A model generated the notes under the pieces. It was not told the DNA's origin. It saw nothing but the letters and a program-made list of their open reading frames with translations, and did not search any database. Shown in pieces: positions 6,366-12,606 of a stretch of DNA of 15,328 bases. The DNA lies in NCBI GenBank assembly GCA_946535435.1, contig CAMNDM010000066.1, positions 1-15,328 of the forward strand, given 5' to 3'. This DNA is from Physcocola sp002396385 (GTDB lineage Bacteria > Bacteroidota > Bacteroidia > Bacteroidales > Paludibacteraceae). Each line of letters begins with the position of its first letter. The stretch's first letter is position 1. The position numbers and the translations under genes are program-made.

Positions 6366-6399
6366 AAAAAAAGGAACGCTTCAGGCGTTCCTTTTTTTT
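6366..6399. terminator. Bidirectional terminator between menC and the lipoprotein gene
   Basis: GGAACGC (6373-6379) and GCGTTCC (6385-6391) form a stem with a 5-base loop, preceded by A7 and followed by T8. The A and T tracts pair as well and provide a U-tail in both directions, fitting the convergent genes on either side. Confidence 0.9.
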
Positions 6400-6417
6400 G
6401 TTTCTATGTCTTGCGGG

Positions 6418-6831
6418 TTAGTTCCTGACGTACAGGTAGGTGATGCCGTCACTCGTAGAACGGATTTCCAACTCGCCGTTCGACGCTCTTACTATACGGT
6501 ACGTCATCAGGTCACCGTTGTCGTAATGGATTTTCAAATATCCGTCGTGTACGCTGAATGTACCTGCGTCGTAGTTGACTTCGTGACAGTCGTAGGTGTA
6601 CATACTGTGACCTCTGAATATCATATACGAGTTGAACTCGCATTCGGTCAATCCCGATTTTGACATCGGATACCAGCGCCCTTCTCTTAAGTACAGGCTG
6701 AGCTCCTCGTCGGGGTTGTAGTAATAGTCGTCATCGTCCCATCGGTCGTCGTCTCGGTCTACATACAGGCAAGATGTGGCTGTCATAAGTATGCCTAAAA
6801 GAATGGGTATGAGTTTAAGCGATTTTTTCAT
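6418..6831 (-). CDS. Small Asp-rich lipoprotein, 137 aa
   Basis: Not a family I can name. The N-terminus is a lipoprotein signal with lipobox ATSC (lipidated Cys21). The mature start is strikingly acidic (DRDDDRWDDDD, about 25-35), similar in character to the acidic export signals that send Bacteroidetes lipoproteins to the cell surface. The remainder is Tyr-rich beta-strand-like sequence (REGRWYPM, MIFRGHSMYTY, GYLKIHYDNGDLMTYRI) that could form a small beta-barrel domain. It is a single gene with its own promoter and a terminator at its end. Surface location is inferred. Confidence 0.85.
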   Translation of the reverse strand: MKKSLKLIPILLGILMTATSCLYVDRDDDRWDDDDYYYNPDEELSLYLREGRWYPMSKSGLTECEFNSYMIFRGHSMYTYDCHEVNYDAGTFSVHDGYLKIHYDNGDLMTYRIVRASNGELEIRSTSDGITYLYVRN

Positions 6832-6871
6832 ATGCAGTCTTTGTTTTAGTAGTTGTTACTTAGTTATATTT

Positions 6872-6902
6872 CAAAGATAGCAATTCTTATGCCAATTGCA
6901 AG
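6872..6902 (-). promoter_or_regulatory. Promoter for the Asp-rich lipoprotein
   Basis: On the minus strand, CTTG (6899-6902), a 19-base spacer, then TATCTTTG (6872-6879). This matches TTTG-N19-TAnnTTTG with one change and leaves a leader of about 35 bases. Confidence 0.65.
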
Positions 6903-6948
6903 TGTTTGCCGTGTGCAAATTTCAAATTTCTTTTCCAAAATTAAAAGT

Positions 6949-6980
6949 GGGGGAGTGGGGCTGTTCCGGCTCACTCCCCC
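6949..6980 (-). terminator. Hairpin terminator after the 112-aa gene
   Basis: GGGGGAGTG (6949-6957) pairs perfectly with CACTCCCCC (6972-6980) around a 14-base loop. On the minus strand it is followed by ACTTTTAATTTT. It lies 20 bases past the stop of the upstream minus-strand gene. Confidence 0.8.
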
Positions 6981-7000
6981 TCAAATAGTCGTTGTGTTCC

Positions 7001-7339
7001 TTATTTCCTAATCAGGTTCAATATGGTGGTCACTACCGAGTTCGCACTGCTGTTGCCTTTCAGGGCCGTGCTGACAATTGAACTGATGCTCGAACTGTTC
7101 AAGTCTTTACCCTTCAACAGGGTGAGCGCCGTAACCACAAGCGACGATATGTCGTTACTCTTGTTTTTCCCGAGCAGGCCTCCCAGTGCGCCAATCGCGC
7201 CTGCCAGACCTCCGGTCTTGGCGCTGCTGTTCGCTTTGATTAGTTTGATGACCGTGTCTAATTTCGAGTCTGTAGTGGTAAGTGCGGAAATCGCACTCGC
7301 ATTTTTTGTGACCAGGTTAATGATTGATTGTGCGTCCAT
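7001..7339 (-). CDS. Unrecognised Gly/Ser-rich small protein, 112 aa
   Basis: I do not recognise this protein. It has three parts: an N-terminal helical segment (MDAQSIINLVTKN... to about 38), a glycine-rich hydrophobic centre (GGLAGAIGALGGLLG, about 43-57) with GxxxG-like spacing, and a Ser/Thr/Leu-rich end (SSSISSIVSTALKGNSSANS, ending NLIRK). There is no cysteine, no signal peptide and no obvious catalytic motif. The ATG at 7339 is preferred over a TTG two codons upstream. It has a convincing promoter, a structured leader and its own terminator, so it is very likely expressed. A membrane-active or self-assembling role is possible but is only a guess from composition. Confidence 0.75.
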   Translation of the reverse strand: MDAQSIINLVTKNASAISALTTTDSKLDTVIKLIKANSSAKTGGLAGAIGALGGLLGKNKSNDISSLVVTALTLLKGKDLNSSSISSIVSTALKGNSSANSVVTTILNLIRK

Positions 7340-7374
7340 TGTCAATTAAATTTAAGTTACACTTATAGTAGTGG

Positions 7375-7408
7375 GGGAGGTCGGGCTCCCATTGGGTGGC
7401 TGTGCCAC
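7375..7408 (-). promoter_or_regulatory. Structured leader of the 112-aa gene
   Basis: Two small hairpins lie in the roughly 70-base leader. GTGGC-ACA-GCCAC covers 7396-7408. GGGAG-CCCGAC-CTCCC covers 7375-7390. The leader is more GC-rich than the flanking DNA. It may affect translation or mRNA stability; no known riboswitch is recognised. Confidence 0.45.
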
Positions 7409-7413
7409 TATGG

Positions 7414-7444
7414 CAAAGATAATCAAACTATTTGTTAACGCAAT
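7414..7444 (-). promoter_or_regulatory. Promoter for the 112-aa gene
   Basis: On the minus strand, ATTG (7441-7444), a 19-base spacer, then TATCTTTG (7414-7421), the same -7 box as the lipoprotein gene. It places transcription start near 7407, giving a leader of about 70 bases. Confidence 0.65.
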
Positions 7445-7502
7445 ATTTTACCGCACTTTTTAGGCCTGACTTTACCTAACTGGTTGGGTAGAAAAAAGGG
7501 AA

Positions 7503-7528
7503 AGCGGAACAAGATGGCTTGTTCCGCT
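7503..7528 (-). terminator. Terminator after phoH-purC
   Basis: AGCGGAACAAG (7503-7513) and CTTGTTCCGCT (7518-7528) form a perfect 11-bp stem with a 4-base loop. On the minus strand it is followed by TTCCCTTTTTT. It lies 26 bases after the purC stop. Confidence 0.88.
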
Positions 7529-7554
7529 TCCTTTTATTGTTGTTTGTGTCGCGT

Positions 7555-8502
7555 TTACTTTCTATTCTTCAGGTATTCGCTCACGTTCTTCTCAATGCGC
7601 GCAGCTATGTCGCTTTCGGTCGCCTTGACGAACTTTTCTCCTACTATGTGCTCGTAGAGTTCAATGTAGCGGTCGCTGACGCTGTTAACGTATGCTTCGG
7701 TCATTTCTGGCACTTTCTGGCCTTCCTTGCCCATAAAGCCGTTCTCAATCAACCATTGGCGGACGAATTCCTTTGAAAGCTGTTTCTGCTCCTCGCCCTT
7801 CTCAAACTTCTCTTGGTAGCCTTCGCTGTAGAAGTAGCGGCTGCTGTCGGGGGTGTGTATCTCGTCAATCAGGTACACCTTGCCGTCGCGTTTGCCGAAC
7901 TCGTACTTGGTGTCGACCAAGATGAGACCCTTCTGGGCAGCAATTTCGGTGCCGCGTTGGAAGAGGGCGCGGGTGTATTTCTCCACCTGCTCGTAGTCTT
8001 CCTTGCTGACAAGGCCCTGCTTCAAAATCTCTTCTTTCGAGATGTTCTCGTCGTGGCCTTCTGCGGCTTTGGTGGTAGGGGTGATGATGGGTTCTGGGAA
8101 CTTCTCGTTCTCGCGCATGCCTTCTGGCAGCTTAACGCCGCACAACTCACGGCAGCCAGCCTTGTATTCGCGCCAGGCCGAACCGGTCAGGTAGCCTCTG
8201 ATAATCATCTCTACTGGGAATCCTTCGCATTTTAGACCTACGGTTACCATTGGGTCTGGGGTCGCCAGTTTCCAGTTTGGAACAATGTCCTGGGTCGCAT
8301 CAAGGAATTTTGCGGCTATTTGGTTCAACACCTGACCTTTGAATGGTATACCCTTTGGAAGAATTACGTCGAATGCTGAGATTCTGTCGCTTGCTACCAT
8401 TACCAAAAGGTCGTCACCAATGTTATACACATCGCGGACTTTGCCGTGGTAAACGCTTTTCTGGTTTTCAAACTTGAAGTCTGTTTTTGTTAAAGCTCCC
8501 AT
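7555..8502 (-). CDS. purC: SAICAR synthase (PurC), 315 aa
   Basis: Joins aspartate to CAIR with ATP to make SAICAR in purine synthesis. Landmarks are KVRDVY (21-26, ATP loop), SDRISAFD (38-45), RGYLTGSAW (102-110), the signature LVDTKYEFG (195-203) and DEIHTPDSSRYF (213-224). At 315 aa it belongs to the longer form of the family, with an extra C-terminal helical stretch, rather than the roughly 240-aa form of many bacteria. It starts 7 bp after the phoH stop, so the two form one transcript that ends at the hairpin just downstream. Confidence 0.95.
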   Translation of the reverse strand: MGALTKTDFKFENQKSVYHGKVRDVYNIGDDLLVMVASDRISAFDVILPKGIPFKGQVLNQIAAKFLDATQDIVPNWKLATPDPMVTVGLKCEGFPVEMIIRGYLTGSAWREYKAGCRELCGVKLPEGMRENEKFPEPIITPTTKAAEGHDENISKEEILKQGLVSKEDYEQVEKYTRALFQRGTEIAAQKGLILVDTKYEFGKRDGKVYLIDEIHTPDSSRYFYSEGYQEKFEKGEEQKQLSKEFVRQWLIENGFMGKEGQKVPEMTEAYVNSVSDRYIELYEHIVGEKFVKATESDIAARIEKNVSEYLKNRK

Positions 8503-8509
8503 TTCTTTG

Positions 8510-9502
8510 TTATGCTTTTATTTGTTTTGGTTCTTTTTCTGCTTTTTTCTCAGCGAGTCGTTTCCGGCGGTCGTCGGCATCGTAGGCTTCCACTATGCGT
8601 TGCACGAGTTTGTGGCGTACAATGTCTTTTTTGTCAAACTCTATTTTGGCTATGCCTTTCACCTTCTTCAGTATGTTCATAGCCTCTATCAGGCCCGAGC
8701 GTTGGCTGCTGGGCAGGTCTATCTGGGTCACGTCGCCGGTTATCACCATCTTGCTGTTCATTCCCATACGGGTCAGAAACATCTTTATTTGGGCCGTGGT
8801 CGTGTTCTGCGCCTCGTCCAATATGACGAATGCGTCGCTCAGTGTGCGGCCGCGCATAAAGGCCAGTGGTGCGATCTGAATGACGTTGTCCTCCAGCATT
8901 TCCTTCAACTTGGCTGTTGGAATCATGTCTTCCAATGCGTCGTACAGCGGTTGCAGGTAGGGGTCTATCTTTTCTTTCATGTCGCCGGGCAGGAAACCGA
9001 GTTTCTCGCCGGCTTCCACTGCCGGACGGCTGAGGATGATTTTCCGGACCTCGCGGTTTTTCAGCGCCTTTACCGCCATGGCTATCGCTATATAGGTCTT
9101 GCCGCTTCCGGCTGGCCCTATCGCAAACACCATATCGTTTTCCTTTGTGGCCTTCAGCATGTCGGCTTGCGAGTGCGTGCGGGCTACTATCGGTTTGCCG
9201 CTTACTCCGTAGATGACCAGATCGTCGCTCTCTTTCTTCTCGGCTGGTTGCCGACCCTTTATGAAGTCGATGACGACATCTTCGGGGAGTGAATTGTATT
9301 TCGAGCAGTATTTCTCTATTTTGTCCAGTACCGTTCCGAACTGACTTATCTCGTCGTCTTCGCCCATCGCCTTTATGGCGTTGCCGCGTGCCACGATTTT
9401 CAGTTTCGGATGCAGGTTCTTTATCAGATGCAGGTTCTCTTCGTTCACCCCGAACAAAACGACGGGGTCAGCGTTGTCTATTAGAAATATCTTTTCTGCC
9501 AT
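8510..9502 (-). CDS. phoH: PhoH-family ATPase, 330 aa
   Basis: A cytoplasmic P-loop ATPase of the PhoH family, linked in other bacteria to RNA metabolism and ribosome or phosphate-related functions; its exact substrate is not settled. The N-terminal 100 residues contain a KH-like segment (HPKLKIVARGNAIKAMG, 31-47). The ATPase core has Walker A GPAGSGKT (129-136), SRPAVEAGEKLGFLPGD (158-174), Walker B FVILDEAQN (225-233), TGDVTQIDLP (255-264) and the arginine-bearing SSQRSGL (265-271). The end is Lys/Glu-rich. Length is typical. It precedes purC with only 7 bp between them. No clear promoter box was found in the 86-bp gap upstream. Confidence 0.93.
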   Translation of the reverse strand: MAEKIFLIDNADPVVLFGVNEENLHLIKNLHPKLKIVARGNAIKAMGEDDEISQFGTVLDKIEKYCSKYNSLPEDVVIDFIKGRQPAEKKESDDLVIYGVSGKPIVARTHSQADMLKATKENDMVFAIGPAGSGKTYIAIAMAVKALKNREVRKIILSRPAVEAGEKLGFLPGDMKEKIDPYLQPLYDALEDMIPTAKLKEMLEDNVIQIAPLAFMRGRTLSDAFVILDEAQNTTTAQIKMFLTRMGMNSKMVITGDVTQIDLPSSQRSGLIEAMNILKKVKGIAKIEFDKKDIVRHKLVQRIVEAYDADDRRKRLAEKKAEKEPKQIKA

Positions 9503-9588
9503 TTAGTCGTATTTGTATCCCTTCTGCCCTTGATGGGAAAGTGGGGTGCATCGGGCCCTCTTTCTACAGGCTGTGGGGATTTTTATTC

Positions 9589-10602
9589 TTATTCTTCGTC
9601 GTCGCTCTGGCGCTTCTTGATGATAAGGCGCTTAGAAGTGCTCAGCCATTCTTTCGAAATTTGTACCAGGTACGAACCGCTTGAATATTTGGCGGTGCTA
9701 AGCGTTATCACGTTATTAACTACCGGATAGTTCGCACGGCTCAACTCTTTTCCCGACTGAGAGAAGATGCTGACCGTTACTGAATCGTTCTCCGATATGT
9801 GCTTGCCGAACTGGATGGTGAAACTGTATTGAGCCGGATTTGGTGAAATATATACCGGTATGTTCCAGTCTGCTTTCGCTACCTCGTCTTTTTTGCGAAG
9901 GGTGAATGGGCTGACTTCTTCCATGTTCCAGTTCCCGGCTCCGTCTTGGGTACGTACATACAGTACGTGGTTGCCGTTGCTCAGGTTCGACGTCTCCATA
10001 GCGAATGCCATATTGTTCCCGTCGCTCTTGATTACCTTACCATTGCCCTCGCCTGGATCGTGGTCGAAGAAGTATTCGGCTTTCTTAGGCTGTTCTGGCG
10101 ATTTCAGGTAGACGAACGGGGTGGTGATCGACTCGGTCCATGTCTTGTCGCCATTCAGCGCACGAACGCTCAAATGGTGGTAGCCTGGGTCGATATTCCC
10201 TATGTTGTAGTTGATGTTCGCAGCGTTGGTTTTCACACTTTTCAGTGAGTCGCTGTTGTTGATAGGTGTGAAAACACCTTTCCCTGCTCCCGGGTCTTCG
10301 TTGAAGTAGTATTCTGTTCCAATAATCTCGTCAGCCTTGTCAAACAATACGAACTGGAAGGTCACCGTGTGGCTCCAGCCGTATACGTTTCTACCACGCA
10401 CATTCAGGGTGTGGAAACCCTGCTTCAAACGGCTGATGTCGGCGTTGAAGTCTTGACGGCCGTTGTCGCATGTGCCTGCCGACAATCCTTTGCCATATCC
10501 TGGGTCTTTATCGAAAAAATACTCGGTCGAGATTACTTCTGGCTGTGCCTGAGCAAGCGCGCTAACACCCAACAGCGCTATTGTATAGAGTTGCTTCTTC
10601 AT
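9589..10602 (-). CDS. Secreted three-repeat protein with T9SS sorting domain, 337 aa
   Basis: A Sec signal peptide (residues 1-19, ending ALAQA) is followed by three repeats of about 70-80 residues. Each opens with a near-identical motif, TEYFFDKDPGYGKG (26-39), TEYYFNEDPGAGKG (96-109) and AEYFFDHDPGEGNG (175-188), and closes with a HxLxVR strand (64-69, 142-147, 212-217). The C-terminal 80 residues form a type A T9SS sorting domain: YISPNP (251-256), VTVSIFSQSGKEL (275-287), SSGSYLVQI and SKRLIIKK, plus an unusual acidic tail RQSDDEE. The Asp/Gly motifs suggest calcium binding. It overlaps the upstream stop as TAATG, so translation is probably coupled. Surface attachment or release through T9SS is expected; ligand unknown. 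Confidence 0.88.
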   Translation of the reverse strand: MKKQLYTIALLGVSALAQAQPEVISTEYFFDKDPGYGKGLSAGTCDNGRQDFNADISRLKQGFHTLNVRGRNVYGWSHTVTFQFVLFDKADEIIGTEYYFNEDPGAGKGVFTPINNSDSLKSVKTNAANINYNIGNIDPGYHHLSVRALNGDKTWTESITTPFVYLKSPEQPKKAEYFFDHDPGEGNGKVIKSDGNNMAFAMETSNLSNGNHVLYVRTQDGAGNWNMEEVSPFTLRKKDEVAKADWNIPVYISPNPAQYSFTIQFGKHISENDSVTVSIFSQSGKELSRANYPVVNNVITLSTAKYSSGSYLVQISKEWLSTSKRLIIKKRQSDDEE

Positions 10603-11558
10603 TATTTGTCAATTTTGTAGGTAACAGTTATTGGTAAACCTTGGTACGAGTTAACCGATGTCGGACCAGTTACACTTGAAATGACTGGAACATCGGGCAA
10701 ACCACTGACAACGTATGGCAACACGCCTCCAAATGCGCCAAGCGGACCTCCGTCTGAACTCTTGGTCGAGATTGGGGCGCTCAGTTTGATGCGGTAGTTC
10801 GCGTCAAGCGTAAAGTCTGGCTTCTCCATAAAGTTGGTGAAGTCGCCTACATAGTTGTTTACAAATGCCGAGGTGTTGTTCTTGCTTTTGCCCTGGTTCT
10901 CCATAATATTCTCTATTACGGTGCAGAATTTCAGGTCGCGCACTGTCCCGAAACGGTTGTATTTTCCGAAGGTGTTGTGCTCTATACGGCTACGTTCAAG
11001 GGTTAGAACGTTCCCGCATATGATGTTGTTGCTCACCATTACGTTGTGGGGATAGTTCTGGCCCTGTATGTCGCCTACCACGAAACACTGTTCTATTACA
11101 CTGCCGTTCACGTCGGTGTTGATCTTTACGGCGGTGCTGCTACCGTTCAGTATCTGGCAGCGTTGCAGTGTCACGTTGTTTGCCTCGATACGCACGTTCG
11201 ATAATATTACACCCGATATGTTCACGTTATCTGCGGTTATGCGCACGGTGCCGCCAATAAACGACTCGCCGGCCGCATATTCGGTTATCTTGTTCTCTGC
11301 CAAATAATAGCCGGGACCCAGAATGGTGACTTGCTTGTTGATCTTCATGTCGTTGAAACCATAGGCGTCACGTTCGCCATAGGCCTGTGACGTTGGTTCC
11401 AGATAGATGGTGTCGCCTATTGCTGCATCAAGCAAGGCATTCGACAGGGAGTTGTAGCCTGCTTCAATGTTGGGCGAATTGTTGACTCGTAGAATCTTTG
11501 CCTGCATATTCATGGTCATTCCAAATAGCAGTGCGATGATGCCAATTCGTTTTTTCAT
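10602..11558 (-). CDS. Secreted right-handed beta-helix protein, 318 aa
   Basis: A signal peptide (about 1-20, ending MNMQA) leads into an RVNNSP...YNSLSNALLDAAIGDTIYL segment typical of the first coil of pectate-lyase-like beta-helices. Short coils follow (VRITADNVNISGVILSNVRIE, NNVTLQRCQILNG, NVMVSNNIICGN, SRIEHNTFG). Near the C-terminus, SSDGGPLGAFGGVLPYVVSGLPDVPVI resembles the closing segment of a Bacteroidetes group in which a second protein with EYFxDxDPG repeats follows. It carries no T9SS domain of its own and stops at TVTYKIDK. No polysaccharide-lyase catalytic residues can be assigned. Function unknown; an extracellular binding or structural role with the downstream partner is inferred. 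Confidence 0.82.
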   Translation of the reverse strand: MKKRIGIIALLFGMTMNMQAKILRVNNSPNIEAGYNSLSNALLDAAIGDTIYLEPTSQAYGERDAYGFNDMKINKQVTILGPGYYLAENKITEYAAGESFIGGTVRITADNVNISGVILSNVRIEANNVTLQRCQILNGSSTAVKINTDVNGSVIEQCFVVGDIQGQNYPHNVMVSNNIICGNVLTLERSRIEHNTFGKYNRFGTVRDLKFCTVIENIMENQGKSKNNTSAFVNNYVGDFTNFMEKPDFTLDANYRIKLSAPISTKSSDGGPLGAFGGVLPYVVSGLPDVPVISSVTGPTSVNSYQGLPITVTYKIDK

Positions 11559-11705
11559 GTGGTCGTTATTGTTGTTTCTTCTTTCTAAATGCTTGTTCTC
11601 AGGTTTTCTGGTTATAGCCTTCTGCCTGATTGCCGTTTTTTATGGCCGACTTTGAGGTGCGTTGTGTCTTTCCCCATTTTTTGCCATTTTCGGCTCCTAT
11701 TCTTG

Positions 11706-11737
11706 CAAAGTTGATTTTTTTCCAACTAAAAAGCAAA
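11706..11737 (-). promoter_or_regulatory. Candidate promoter for the beta-helix/T9SS operon
   Basis: On the minus strand, TTTG (11734-11737), a 20-base spacer, then CAACTTTG (11706-11713), one change from TAnnTTTG. It would leave a leader of about 140 bases before the ATG at 11558. The rest of this 370-bp gene-free stretch shows nothing but the inverted repeats and terminator listed separately. Confidence 0.5.
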
Positions 11738-11775
11738 TTTTTCTGTTTGTAAAAATCAACAAACTTGCTTTTTAG
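11710..11775. repeat. Interleaved inverted repeats (pseudoknot topology)
   Basis: GTTGATTTTT (11710-11719) pairs with AAAAATCAAC (11751-11760). CTAAAAAGCAAATTT (11726-11740) pairs with AAACTTGCTTTTTAG (11761-11775) with one mismatch in 15. The arms are ordered A-B-A'-B', so both stems cannot form as simple nested hairpins. The block overlaps the candidate promoter of the beta-helix operon. Confidence 0.7.
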
Positions 11776-11868
11776 GGTGCTTTTTTTGCTCTTCCCGGTT
11801 TTCCTCTTGCTGTTGTTCTGGCTTTGCAACCCTCTGCCTCCCTTTTTTCTTGGCAGACATAAATGAAT

Positions 11869-11901
11869 GGGGCGTACCATGGTTAATGTGTGGTACGCCC
11901 C
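11869..11901 (-). terminator. Hairpin terminator after the nitroreductase gene
   Basis: GGGGCGTACCA (11869-11879) and TGGTACGCCCC (11891-11901) form a perfect 11-bp stem with an 11-base loop. It begins 27 bases past the stop on the minus strand; the downstream tract is only moderately T-rich (ATTCATTTATG). Confidence 0.75.
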
Positions 11902-11928
11902 TGTTTCCCAGTTTGTTTCGGGTGTTTT

Positions 11929-12585
11929 TTATTCAATCCAGTGGATGTAGTCTGGCTTTCTCTCTTTTGGAGCTGGTATTTCGCCATTTGCGTATCCGAG
12001 TGCTACGTGGCCAATGCCTTCGTATTCCCCTTCAATGCCAAGCTCTTTCAAGATGGCTTTTCCTTCCTCGCTTTCAAACTCTTCTTTTGCGCGGTGTATC
12101 CAGCAACTTTCCACTCCCAGCGACTTTGCCGCCAGCATCAGGGTGGTCATGACCGTGGTTCCGTCATATACGGTCAGGTTGTTGTCTTTCTTGCATAGTA
12201 CAATCATCATGCAGGGTGCTCCGTAGAAGGGGTCGATGCTGTCTTTTCCCATTACTTTTGCGTTCATCTTTACAATGCGGTCGCGCATCTCTTTCTTGGT
12301 GACTACCAGAATGATAGGGTTTTGCGTGCCCATGCCGGTCGGTGCCCAGGTGCCGGCTTCGGCTATCTTCGACAATACGTCCTTACTTGGCATTGAGTCG
12401 GGGTTGAAAACGCGGCAGCTTCTGCGGGTTTTGATGGTCTCAAGTGTCCCTTTGCAGCACTTTTTCTCGCTGCTTTGCTCACACTTGCTTTGTTCGCATT
12501 TGTTCTGTTCGCACTTGCTTTGGCCGCAACTGGTGAGTAATGCGCTGGCAATGGCCATGCTGCCCATTAATTTGATAAATTTCAT
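11929..12585 (-). CDS. Nitroreductase-family lipoprotein, 218 aa
   Basis: An FMN-dependent nitroreductase-like oxidoreductase that appears to be membrane-anchored. The N-terminus is a lipoprotein signal with lipobox LTSC (Cys20). A tandem pentapeptide repeat follows: SKCEQ, NKCEQ, SKCEQ (23-37), then SSEKKCC (Cys43, Cys44). The catalytic domain starts near residue 48, with TRRSCRVF (53-60) as the FMN-phosphate motif and WAPTGMGTQNP (80-90). GIGHVALGYANG near the C-terminus is also typical of the family. Most relatives are cytoplasmic, so the lipid anchor and Cys repeat are notable. It begins 21 bp after the sugar transporter stop, suggesting one transcript. The electron donor and substrate are unknown. 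Confidence 0.88.
   Translation of the reverse strand: MKFIKLMGSMAIASALLTSCGQSKCEQNKCEQSKCEQSSEKKCCKGTLETIKTRRSCRVFNPDSMPSKDVLSKIAEAGTWAPTGMGTQNPIILVVTKKEMRDRIVKMNAKVMGKDSIDPFYGAPCMMIVLCKKDNNLTVYDGTTVMTTLMLAAKSLGVESCWIHRAKEEFESEEGKAILKELGIEGEYEGIGHVALGYANGEIPAPKERKPDYIHWIE
12475..12519 (-). repeat. 15-bp tandem repeat encoding (S/N)KCEQ x3
   Basis: Three in-frame 15-bp units, codons 23-37 of the nitroreductase lipoprotein. Synonymous differences (TGC/TGT, GAA/GAG, CAG/CAA) show the units are not freshly duplicated and that the peptide is kept while the DNA drifts. Confidence 0.8.
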
Positions 12586-12606
12586 TTGTCTTTGTTTTTT
12601 ATGGTA

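Noticed and set aside
8474..9292. 272-aa plus-strand frame opposite phoH
   Set aside because: Shadow of phoH, with low-complexity composition and no recognisable motif.
9503..9588. Possible terminator or promoter between the T9SS gene and phoH
   Set aside because: No stem of useful length with a T-tail and no TAnnTTTG box could be found on the minus strand.
11599..11880. 93-aa basic minus-strand frame between the nitroreductase and beta-helix genes
   Set aside because: It starts inside the nitroreductase terminator hairpin, crosses the candidate promoter and interleaved repeats, and has a Lys/Asn-rich composition typical of AT-rich intergenic DNA.
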